Source: Bacteroidota bacterium
GTDB lineage: Bacteria; Bacteroidota; Bacteroidia; Flavobacteriales; BACL11
Assembly (NCBI GenBank): GCA_028408365.1
Contig: JAOOLD010000003.1
Coordinates: 1 to 64,000, forward strand
DNA length: 64,000 bases
Direction: 5' to 3'
The translations under genes were made by a program, and so were the position numbers. The notes beneath the pieces were generated by a model, which was given only the letters and a program-made list of their open reading frames with translations, ran no database searches and had not been told where the DNA came from. Below are positions 18,916-32,799 of the stretch, in pieces. The number at the start of each line of letters is the position of its first letter. The first letter of the stretch is position 1.

Positions 18916-20097
18916 ATGAGATTTATTAGCATTTTTGTTTTGATAATTCTAGCTAACCAGCTAGCATATACTCAAAATCAGTTAGAAATTGATGACCTGA
19001 CAGGGGGTCTTAACACAATTACAACAGCAGTACCTTTTCTAATGATAACTCCAGATTCAAGATCTGGCGCAATGGGAGATGTAGGAGTGGCAACTTCCCC
19101 TGATGCTAGCTCACTAAGTTCAAACCCAGCTAAGTATAGCTTTATAGAGGATGATATAGGTTTTTCCATTTCATATGTTCCTTGGCTCAGAGCACTAGTA
19201 CCTGATATCAATCTTTCCTACTTAAGCGGATATGGAAAACTAAATGAGAACGATGCACTTGGATTTGAGTTGAGATACTTTTCACTCGGGGATATTACAT
19301 TTACTGATATTTTAGGAAACACTTTAGGTCAATTTAATCCAAACGAACTAGCACTTGCTATGTCATATTCAAGAAAGCTAACTGATTTATTTTCACTGTC
19401 TATTGCTCCAAGATTTATTTATTCCAATCTAACAGGAGGACAAATGGCTGGAAATCTTCAAACAAGAGCAGGAAGATCACTAGCAGCTGATATTTCAGGC
19501 TATTACACTAATAATATTCGATTTTTAAAAAGGGATTCCGACTTATCATTTGGATTTAATATTTCTAACATTGGAAACAAAATTTCATATACAAATGTCG
19601 GTGAGAGAGATTTTATACCCATCAATTTAAAACTTGGTTCTTCGTTAAACATTAATTTTGATGATTATAATAGTATGTCTTATTCATTTGACATTAACAA
19701 GCTTCTTGTTCCAACTCCACCACTTTATAATTCTGAAAATGAAATTATTGCAGGAAAAGATCCAAATGTGTCAGTTGTAAGCGGTATTTTTCAATCTTTC
19801 TCTGATGCGCCAGATGGATTTTCAGAAGAGCTTCGTGAAATTAATTTATCTTTTGGAACAGAATACTGGTATGCTCAACAGTTCGCTCTTAGAGGAGGAT
19901 ATTTTTACGAACATGACACAAAAGGAGGTAGAAAATTTTTCACTTTTGGTGCAGGAGTTAAATACAACGTTTTTGCTTTGGATTTTTCATATTTAATAAA
20001 TGCAAGTAGAACAATAAATGGTACTAATCCATTAGCAAATACTATGAGATTCACAATGATTTTTGATATTGGGGCATTACAACAAGAGGGAATATAA
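18916..20097 (+). CDS. porV: Type IX secretion outer membrane channel protein PorV (LptO)
   Basis: PFLMITPDSRSGAMGDVGVATSPDASSLSSNPAKYSF. Confidence 0.94.
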   Translation: MRFISIFVLIILANQLAYTQNQLEIDDLTGGLNTITTAVPFLMITPDSRSGAMGDVGVATSPDASSLSSNPAKYSFIEDDIGFSISYVPWLRALVPDINLSYLSGYGKLNENDALGFELRYFSLGDITFTDILGNTLGQFNPNELALAMSYSRKLTDLFSLSIAPRFIYSNLTGGQMAGNLQTRAGRSLAADISGYYTNNIRFLKRDSDLSFGFNISNIGNKISYTNVGERDFIPINLKLGSSLNINFDDYNSMSYSFDINKLLVPTPPLYNSENEIIAGKDPNVSVVSGIFQSFSDAPDGFSEELREINLSFGTEYWYAQQFALRGGYFYEHDTKGGRKFFTFGAGVKYNVFALDFSYLINASRTINGTNPLANTMRFTMIFDIGALQQEGI

Positions 20098-20579
20098 TGT
20101 ATAAAGTAGGAATAGGATATGATGTTCATTCTCTTGAAATAGGTAAACCGTTCATACTTGGTGGTCTAAAATTGAATCATAGTAAGGGGTCGGTTGGCCA
20201 CTCAGATGCCGATGTATTAATACATGCAATATGTGATGCATTACTTGGAGCATTAAACTTGAGAGATATTGGTTTCCATTTTCCTGATAATGAAAAAAAA
20301 TATGAAGGCATTGATAGTAAGAAACTATTAAAAAAGGTTATTGCAATGATGTTTGAAAATAAATTTGAAATCTCAAATATAGATTCAACGGTGTGTCTTC
20401 AATCTCCAAAATTAAAAGACCATATAGAAGATATGAAGCTTGTACTCGCTAAATGTATGCAAATAGATTTATCTCAAATATCAATCAAAGCGACCACCAC
20501 TGAAAAGTTAGGTTTCGTTGGCAGGGAAGAAGGTGTCTCTTGCTATGTTGTCGTTATGTTAAAAAAGTTAGTTAGCTAA
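20097..20579 (+). CDS. ispF: 2-C-methyl-D-erythritol 2,4-cyclodiphosphate synthase
   Basis: GIGYDVHSLE, GHSDADVLIHAICDALLGAL, KATTTEKLGFVGREEG. Confidence 0.96.
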   Translation: MYKVGIGYDVHSLEIGKPFILGGLKLNHSKGSVGHSDADVLIHAICDALLGALNLRDIGFHFPDNEKKYEGIDSKKLLKKVIAMMFENKFEISNIDSTVCLQSPKLKDHIEDMKLVLAKCMQIDLSQISIKATTTEKLGFVGREEGVSCYVVVMLKKLVS

Positions 20580-21134
20580 ACAACTTTCTCCTTTTTCTTC
20601 AAAATAAATTAGTGAATCAATCATTCTAATTACTTCTGAAACATTTCTTTGAAGTGTAAAGAAGTTGACAGTTTGATATTGCACTACACCACTCTTATCA
20701 ATCAAAAAAGTACCTCTTAAAGGAATCATTGGTCCATCACAAGTGAGTTGATCGTCCTCGTTCAATGAATAATCTCCATACAGAACTCCATAATTAGATG
20801 AAATTGTCTTGGTCATATCTGAAATTAATGGAAATGTTACACCTTTGATTCCACCATTTTCTTTTGAAGTATTTAGAAATGCTTTGTGCGACTCTTCAGA
20901 ATCTGCAGAGCAAGCTATAACTTCAACATTTCTATTTGTAAACTCATCGAGTCTTTTCTGAAATGCATAAAGTTCATTTGGACATATTGAAGAGAAATTT
21001 TTTGTGTAGAAGATTAATAAGACATATTTTTTGTTTAAAAATTGTTCAATTGAAAAATTATCTACGATTTCGCAACCATTAACTATGGCTTTTGCATTAA
21101 ATGAAGGGGCTTTTTTTCCTGTTAGTACAGACAT
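20568..21134 (-). CDS. Peroxiredoxin (AhpC/Prx family) with divergent active-site loop
   Basis: GKKAPSFNAKAI..., NFSSICPNELYAFQKR, RGTFLIDKSGVVQYQTVN, C-terminal GESCLAN. Confidence 0.85.
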   Translation of the reverse strand: MSVLTGKKAPSFNAKAIVNGCEIVDNFSIEQFLNKKYVLLIFYTKNFSSICPNELYAFQKRLDEFTNRNVEVIACSADSEESHKAFLNTSKENGGIKGVTFPLISDMTKTISSNYGVLYGDYSLNEDDQLTCDGPMIPLRGTFLIDKSGVVQYQTVNFFTLQRNVSEVIRMIDSLIYFEEKGESCLAN

Positions 21135-21169
21135 ATTTTTTTTACAAAAATAATAATATGATTTCTAAG

Positions 21170-21778
21170 TCAAAAGAAACTGTAAACTTTTGTTGCAATA
21201 TAGCTTCCTATAAAAGGGCCTAATAAATAATAAAAAAGATTAATAATAATATCTTGACCCTCAATAAAATTACTAATTAATAAAGGACCAATCGCAACAG
21301 CTGGATTTAATACAGCTCCTGAAATATTACCTACAGCTAGAATTGATATAACCACGCTCAAGGCAATTAAGAAACCGTAGATGTAATTTCCTCTTGTTTT
21401 GTTGCTCACAGCAAATAATAAAATTGTTGAAATGAGAAAAAAAGTGAATAATATTTCACATGCTATAATTTCAAAAAAATTGTAATCAACATTATCAAAT
21501 CTATTAATTAATATGCCACTAATTAAGAACTTTAAATATGAAGCTGTCAAGGAACCAAATAATTGAGAACACATATAAAAAAAAGATTCTTTAAGAGTTA
21601 TTTTTTTCATTAGGTAAATGCAAAATGTAACTGCAGGATTATAATGTGCCCCTGAAATATGATAACCAATATAAATTATTATCGCTAGAGTAATACCAAT
21701 AAACATAGGATTTCTAAAGGTAAGTATCGTAAAAACAAGGATAAAAGTACCGAAAAATTCAGTCAAATATTTTTTCAT
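21170..21778 (-). CDS. MIP/aquaporin family channel
   Basis: Two NPA motifs (SGAHYNPAVTF, SGAVLNPAVAI), six TM-like segments. Confidence 0.88.
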   Translation of the reverse strand: MKKYLTEFFGTFILVFTILTFRNPMFIGITLAIIIYIGYHISGAHYNPAVTFCIYLMKKITLKESFFYMCSQLFGSLTASYLKFLISGILINRFDNVDYNFFEIIACEILFTFFLISTILLFAVSNKTRGNYIYGFLIALSVVISILAVGNISGAVLNPAVAIGPLLISNFIEGQDIIINLFYYLLGPFIGSYIATKVYSFF

Positions 21779-22299
21779 ATGTTTTCAATAACAAATTGAG
21801 CTCTTTTCTTTACTGAGGTTTTAGGAATCATTATCACATTGTATTTACATTCCTTGTATGTATTTAATAAAATTTTACCAATTAGTTCTGCTGTTTTATA
21901 ATCTTCATTTCTTTTGTTATCATTTTTATAGATATCTTTCCATGCTGGTGCAAAAAAAATATTTTCATTGTATTTGTATTTTAATAAAAAGCTATGCCAA
22001 AGCTCATTGTCAATATCAAGATTTTTGAATTTTAAATATGCTAAAGAATCAAAAACGCCTCTGTCAAAAAAATACAGTCCTTTTTTACAACTATTGTATT
22101 GATTAATTCTTTCATTTAATATAATCTTTTCGCTATCGTTATCAATAGAATTGATTTTTTGATTTGTTTCTTTGGCAAAATCTCTCGCTACCTCTTCTAT
22201 GCAATTATATTTTAGTTTTTTAAGCTGTGATATAATTGAAGTTTTTCCACTGCCTGGAGGTCCAGTAATTATTACTTTTTTAGAAAGAATATTATTCAA
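21775..22299 (-). CDS. P-loop ATPase (AAA/NadR-kinase-like)
   Basis: VIITGPPGSGKTSIISQL Walker A. Confidence 0.7.
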   Translation of the reverse strand: MNNILSKKVIITGPPGSGKTSIISQLKKLKYNCIEEVARDFAKETNQKINSIDNDSEKIILNERINQYNSCKKGLYFFDRGVFDSLAYLKFKNLDIDNELWHSFLLKYKYNENIFFAPAWKDIYKNDNKRNEDYKTAELIGKILLNTYKECKYNVIMIPKTSVKKRAQFVIENI

Positions 22300-22305
22300 T
22301 TTTCA

Positions 22306-23037
22306 TTATAATTTTTTACCAAATAAAATTAATCTATCGGAGTTTTTTTGATATTCATCAAAGCTGTAGTTTCCAAATAAGCCAACAAGCTCTATTCCTA
22401 ATTTGTCAAATACATTCTTGAAATAATCAAGCTCAAGTAAGCTGACTTTTTCGTAATAACTGAATTCTAAATCATTATCTATAATTCTTATTTCTTTTAT
22501 GATTTTATTGTCTTCTACATACCTTTTTATCAAAAAAATAACATCATCAATTTGCTTTTTTTCGTTGCTAACTAAGTTTTTAATTACATTTTGAACATTA
22601 AAAAAGTCAATTACAATATGATAATTTTTTTTTATGCTATCAGCCATTGATTTAATTACACTAAAATTGTCTTTTTCATCATTAAAGTATCCAATTGAGG
22701 TGAATATATTAAGACATAATTTGAAATAGTCCTCTTTAAAACAATTTCTCATATCAAACTTGTGAAAACTAAGGCAATCGTTTTCGAATTTTTTACAAAA
22801 ATTAATACTTTCACTAGAAAGGTCTATTCCGGTTACTTGAAACCCTAAAGAGTTTAAAAAAATTGAGTGTCTTCCTTTGCCACATGCAACATCTAAAATT
22901 CTATCGTTTTTTTCAAGATTTAGTTTGTTAATTAAATTCTTGATGAATTGGTTAGCTTCGCTAGTGTCTCTGTTTTTGTATAAAATATGATAATATTTGG
23001 AATCAAACCAATTCTCGTACCAGTAAGCTTTATTCAT
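22306..23037 (-). CDS. Class I SAM-dependent methyltransferase
   Basis: RILDVACGKGRHSIFLNSLGFQVTGIDLS; start trimmed to MNKAYWYENWF. Confidence 0.85.
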   Translation of the reverse strand: MNKAYWYENWFDSKYYHILYKNRDTSEANQFIKNLINKLNLEKNDRILDVACGKGRHSIFLNSLGFQVTGIDLSSESINFCKKFENDCLSFHKFDMRNCFKEDYFKLCLNIFTSIGYFNDEKDNFSVIKSMADSIKKNYHIVIDFFNVQNVIKNLVSNEKKQIDDVIFLIKRYVEDNKIIKEIRIIDNDLEFSYYEKVSLLELDYFKNVFDKLGIELVGLFGNYSFDEYQKNSDRLILFGKKL

Positions 23038-23770
23038 CTCTTTGGCTTTGAATTTCGTATAAAAAAATTGCTGTAGCAACAGAAACATTTAAAGAGTTAA
23101 TTGTTCCAAACAAATCTATTCTTAAAGAAGTATCGCACATTTTTAAAATATTTTTACTAATGCCTAAATTCTCAGATCCCATTACAACTGCAACAGGATG
23201 TTTGAAATCAAAATCACTAATTTTTTTATTTCCTCTTTCGCTACAAGCAACAATTTTTAAGCCAGATTCTTTTAAAAATTGTATACTTTCTTGAAGATTC
23301 CAAGACCTACATACTTTAATTTTTGTTAATGCTCCTGCCGATGTCTTGACTGCGTCTGAATTTATCGAAGCAAAGTTTTTTTCAGGTACTAAAATAGCAT
23401 CTACTTGTAGGCATTCAGCACTTCTTGCAATAGCTCCAAAATTTCTTACATCAGTAATATTGTCAAGTATTACTACTAATGGTGTCTTACCTCTTTCATA
23501 AGTTTCTGGCACAACATTTTCAAGTTTGTGAAAATCAATTGGTGATAGAAATGCAACTACTCCTTGATGGTTTTTTTTAGTTATTCGGTTAATTTTTTCA
23601 GCTGGTACATGCTTGTAATTTATTCTTTTTGTCCTGACTAACTTCCATAGCTCAGCAAACAAATCGTTTTTCAACCCTCTTTGAATGAATAATTTATCAA
23701 TTGTTTTGCCTGAGCTTATTGTTTCAATGATAGGTCTTATACCATATATAAGTTCTTTATTTTTCATCAT
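23030..23770 (-). CDS. rlmB: 23S rRNA (guanosine(2251)-2'-O)-methyltransferase (SpoU/TrmH family)
   Basis: YGIRPIIETI, LDNITDVRNFGAIARSAECLQVDAI, VMGSENLGIS, LNVSVATAIFLYE. Confidence 0.93.
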   Translation of the reverse strand: MMKNKELIYGIRPIIETISSGKTIDKLFIQRGLKNDLFAELWKLVRTKRINYKHVPAEKINRITKKNHQGVVAFLSPIDFHKLENVVPETYERGKTPLVVILDNITDVRNFGAIARSAECLQVDAILVPEKNFASINSDAVKTSAGALTKIKVCRSWNLQESIQFLKESGLKIVACSERGNKKISDFDFKHPVAVVMGSENLGISKNILKMCDTSLRIDLFGTINSLNVSVATAIFLYEIQSQRDE

Positions 23771-24923
23771 TTTTAAATTCGATATTTGCTTCGATATCAG
23801 GTATTTGTCTTAATTCAATTTCTTTTTTAATTTTTTCAGATTGACTTTTTAGTTCCTTTGTTAGTATTTGTTTTTTTCTTTTTTCCATTGGAGGGTTTAA
23901 TTTTTCAGCATTCTCAAACTGAATGACGCTTTCTAATATTTCTCTTGGAAGTAAAGAACCAGTTTTACTGAGTGTTTCTAAAAATTCACTTGCAAAAAAT
24001 TGATCAATTTGGATTCTTCGTTTTGTTGTATGTGCAAATTTACCAATTACTCTACAGATGTTATCTCTTTCCTCTGGGCTAAGTTTATCTGCAAATTCAT
24101 ATTCTTCTATTTTTTTTAAACTTAGAATTATTGGCTCTAAGGAATCTTTAGTTATTATACTAACATTATAATCACCAATATTATAAGTAAATTTATCAAT
24201 TACAGAAAGTGTATTTGATGGTATGACTAAAAAAAGATCTTTTTTGACATTTTCATGTTTAGCATATTTTTTTAAATTTTCTGTTTGGTCTTTAATGTAT
24301 TTTGGAAAATTGCTTAAGTCATCACTTCCTGGACTTTTCGCATCAAAAATTATCAACTGGTCCATAATTTCAATGCAATTATCAGGCTTATTCCTTGGAT
24401 AGGGAAAATCTTCTTGACCTATATATTTAATTACATGATTGTTACAAATTAATTGAATATAACTTTGTACGTCTTTCTCGTGTTCGCTCCAAATTTTTTT
24501 CATTTTATCGATATTTTCTTTTTCTTCACGAACTCTTTCATCATTTACTCTAGCAATTTCTGTCTGTAGATTTTGTTGAATTGTATTTATTGATTCAATG
24601 CCTTTCCTCTGTGTTTCATTTCTACTTTCTTCATTATATTTTAGCTTGACAACCTCGCTTTTCAAAGAACTTTTTTCTTGCTCTGCTATTTTTAATCTTT
24701 CGTCAAGCTGAATTTTTTCGGCTTTAATTTCCTCAAAAGATAATAGTCTGGCCTCGGCTATCTTTACACCCTCTTCTAATCTTTTTATTTTTTCTTCTTT
24801 CTGAATAATATTTTTTTGCAGTTCACGATTCTCATCTAAAGATTCAACATTATTTTTTGATTTTAAGATTAGTGCTGATATTATTATTAGAACTATTAAG
24901 AGAGATAAAATGATAATTTCCAT
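23757..24923 (-). CDS. rmuC: DNA recombination protein RmuC
   Basis: N-terminal TM, long coiled coil, IIFDAKSPGSDDLSNFPKYIKDQTENLKKYA. Confidence 0.8.
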   Translation of the reverse strand: MEIIILSLLIVLIIISALILKSKNNVESLDENRELQKNIIQKEEKIKRLEEGVKIAEARLLSFEEIKAEKIQLDERLKIAEQEKSSLKSEVVKLKYNEESRNETQRKGIESINTIQQNLQTEIARVNDERVREEKENIDKMKKIWSEHEKDVQSYIQLICNNHVIKYIGQEDFPYPRNKPDNCIEIMDQLIIFDAKSPGSDDLSNFPKYIKDQTENLKKYAKHENVKKDLFLVIPSNTLSVIDKFTYNIGDYNVSIITKDSLEPIILSLKKIEEYEFADKLSPEERDNICRVIGKFAHTTKRRIQIDQFFASEFLETLSKTGSLLPREILESVIQFENAEKLNPPMEKRKKQILTKELKSQSEKIKKEIELRQIPDIEANIEFKNDEK

Positions 24924-24936
24924 AACTTTAATTTGA

Positions 24937-25524
24937 TTATTTAATCAGCACCAATGTACCAACTTCTACTTTTCTGTACAAATCTATTACGTCTTTATTT
25001 TTCATTCTAACACATCCATGAGAAGAGGGTATCCCTATTCTTCCTTCCTCGTTGGTCCCATGTATGTAAATATAACGTTCGTAAGAATCTATTCCATTTC
25101 CTTTGTTTATCCCGTATTCTTCCCCACTCAACCACATAATCCTAGTTGATATTATGTCAAGATCACCTTTGCTTGTGTCAGAAATTATGTCTACAATTTC
25201 TCCTGTTAACTTTCTTCCGATAAATCTTGAATTAATTGAAACATTATCACCAATTTTTGATTTTATGCGATGTATTCCTATTGGAGTTTTGTTGCTTCCA
25301 GCTTTATTTCCTACACCTTTTTCAGAGCTAGATATTGAATAAATATCTGTAATTTTTTTTTCGTTTACTAAATAAAGCTTTTGATTTTTAATTTCAATAC
25401 AAATAAAACTTGATGGTAAATTTCTATCTTTTTGAGTAAAATAATTTTCACATTCCTTAACTATTAAATCATCGCTTATGAATAAGTTTGAAAATAAAAA
25501 TATTAAATATAGATTTATCACCAT
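24937..25524 (-). CDS. L,D-transpeptidase (YkuD) family protein
   Basis: IHGTNEEGRIGIPSSHGCVRMKNKDVIDLY. Confidence 0.9.
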   Translation of the reverse strand: MVINLYLIFLFSNLFISDDLIVKECENYFTQKDRNLPSSFICIEIKNQKLYLVNEKKITDIYSISSSEKGVGNKAGSNKTPIGIHRIKSKIGDNVSINSRFIGRKLTGEIVDIISDTSKGDLDIISTRIMWLSGEEYGINKGNGIDSYERYIYIHGTNEEGRIGIPSSHGCVRMKNKDVIDLYRKVEVGTLVLIK

Positions 25525-26180
25525 TTAATCTGTTGTTTTCCAAGTTGATATAAAATTTGATTTGTTTTAGAAAAATGTTTGCATCCAAAAAAGCCACTAT
25601 GAGCTGAAAAAGGTGAGGGATGTGCTGCAGCTAAAATGTGATGTCTCGAGCTATCAATTATCGATAATTTACTTTGCGCAAACTTTCCCCATAAAAGAAA
25701 AATAATATTCTCTTTTTTGTTAGATATAATTTGTATGACTTTGTCAGTAAATTTTTCCCAACCAAAATTTTTATGCGAACCTGCTTGGTTCTTACTAACA
25801 GTTAAAATTGAATTCAAAAGTAAAACTCCTTGATTTGCCCATCTTTCTAAATTTCCAGAAATTGGTAATTCAATTTTTAAATCATTTTTTATTTCTTTAA
25901 AAATATTTTTTAATGATGGTGGTTGAGATATATTTTCATTCACAGAAAAGCATAATCCATTTGCTTGTCCCTCATTATGATAAGGGTCTTGCCCCAATAT
26001 GACAACTTTTACATTACTTAGCGGAGTTAGCTCAAAAGCTTTAAAAATATTTGTCCCTTTTGGATAAACAGCAGTTTTTGCTTTTTCTTGTAAAATTTTT
26101 TTCTTTAGAATTTTAAAGTAATCTTTTTGGAATTCTTGTAACAATTCCGTCTTCCATGATTTTTCTAAGCTTGGATTCAA
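25518..26180 (-). CDS. ung: Uracil-DNA glycosylase
   Basis: VVILGQDPYHNEGQANGLCFSV, AAHPSPFSAHSGFFGCKHFSKTN. Confidence 0.95.
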   Translation of the reverse strand: MNPSLEKSWKTELLQEFQKDYFKILKKKILQEKAKTAVYPKGTNIFKAFELTPLSNVKVVILGQDPYHNEGQANGLCFSVNENISQPPSLKNIFKEIKNDLKIELPISGNLERWANQGVLLLNSILTVSKNQAGSHKNFGWEKFTDKVIQIISNKKENIIFLLWGKFAQSKLSIIDSSRHHILAAAHPSPFSAHSGFFGCKHFSKTNQILYQLGKQQIKW

Positions 26181-26267
26181 TTGTTTAAAATGTTAATAAA
26201 GATAAAAATAAATTGATTTTTTTTTTTTTTAAACATAATTTAATATATGTATTTTTGTAAAAAAAAA

Positions 26268-26396
26268 ATGAGAATATTTTTAGGACTAATACTTTTATTT
26301 GCTTCCTCTTGCAGTGTTTACAAAGAAAAATGCGATGGTGTTTCTGAAAACAGTTCAAAACACATGACTAGCATAAATAAGATAGACAACTCATAA
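26268..26396 (+). CDS. Small (42 aa) predicted lipoprotein, missing from ORF track
   Basis: MRIFLGLILLFASSCSVYKEKCDGVSENSSKHMTSINKIDNS*; lipobox FASSC; -7 box TATTTTTG at 26250-26257. Confidence 0.6.
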   Translation: MRIFLGLILLFASSCSVYKEKCDGVSENSSKHMTSINKIDNS

Positions 26397-26435
26397 TTGA
26401 ATAAAATAAATACTTATTAAAAACAAAAATTAAAT

Positions 26436-27375
26436 ATGAGTGTCAGCGTTGAAATAAAAGATAGAGTAGAAAAGACAAAAAAACCTTGGGTAAGTTTAGA
26501 TTTAAAAAAAAGCAAATCAGACTTTATCAAAAATAGAAAAAGAAAACCTTCATGGCTAAAAGTTAAATTACCAACAGGTGATGCTTACAAAAAGGTTAGA
26601 ACCATTACTTCTGAAAATAATTTGCATACAATTTGTGAAAGCGGCAATTGCCCTAACATGGGAGAATGTTGGGGTGAAGGAACTGCTACTTTCATGATAC
26701 TTGGAAATATTTGTACCCGATCATGTGGTTTTTGCAATGTTAAAACTGGCAAGCCATTACCTGTAGATTGGAGCGAGCCTCTAAAGGTTGCGAATTCTAT
26801 TAAGCTTATGGGCGTTAAACATGCTGTAATAACTTCTGTTGACAGAGATGAGCTAGATGATGGTGGAGCAAGTTTTTGGGTAGAGACAATCAATCAAATT
26901 AGAAAAATATCACCTGAAACAACAATGGAAACACTTATTCCAGATTTTAAAGGAGTTGATAGACACATAAAAATGATTGTCGATGTTGCGCCAGAGGTTG
27001 TATCACACAACCTAGAAACAGTCAGGAGTCTAACTAAGAAAGTCAGAATTCAAGCCAAATATGATAGAAGTTTACATACTTTAAAAGTATTACATGAGGG
27101 GGGGGGTGAAGACAAAATCTGGTGTCATGCTAGGTCTAGGAGAAACCGAAGATGAAATTATTGAAACCATGAAAGATTTAAGGAAAGTAGGTGTATCAAT
27201 TCTTACTTTAGGTCAATATTTACAACCAACTTTTAGACATTTGCCAGTTAGTGAGTTTGTTAAACCTGAAAAATTTTCAAGATTAAAGGAAATTGGTTTG
27301 AAGTTAGGGTTTAGGCATGTTGAAAGTGGCCCTCTTGTAAGGTCCTCATATCATGCAGCAAGGCATATTCATTAG
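26436..27375 (+). pseudogene. lipA: Lipoyl synthase, reading frame interrupted in a 9-G tract (27098-27106); either assembly error or real frameshift
   Basis: 26436..27155 carries CESGNCPNMGECWG, CTRSCGFCNV; 27094..27375 carries [29 protein letters not shown]; removing one G gives [17 protein letters not shown]. Confidence 0.92.
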
Positions 27376-27409
27376 TTCATAAATTTTTTTAAAGTTTAAT
27401 CAGAATCAT

Positions 27410-27417
27410 TATATTTG
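27410..27417 (+). promoter_or_regulatory. -7 box TATATTTG upstream of the M43-like protease
   Basis: Matches TAnnTTTG. Confidence 0.4.
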
Positions 27418-27440
27418 TTATCTAACATTAGAGCAAGAAC

Positions 27441-32779
<5,339 letters not shown>

Positions 32780-32799
<20 letters not shown>

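Noticed and set aside
26219-26267. Long T and A homopolymer runs between ung and the small lipoprotein ORF as a regulatory element
   Set aside because: Homopolymers are common in this AT-rich genome; no stem precedes the T-run in a convincing terminator layout.
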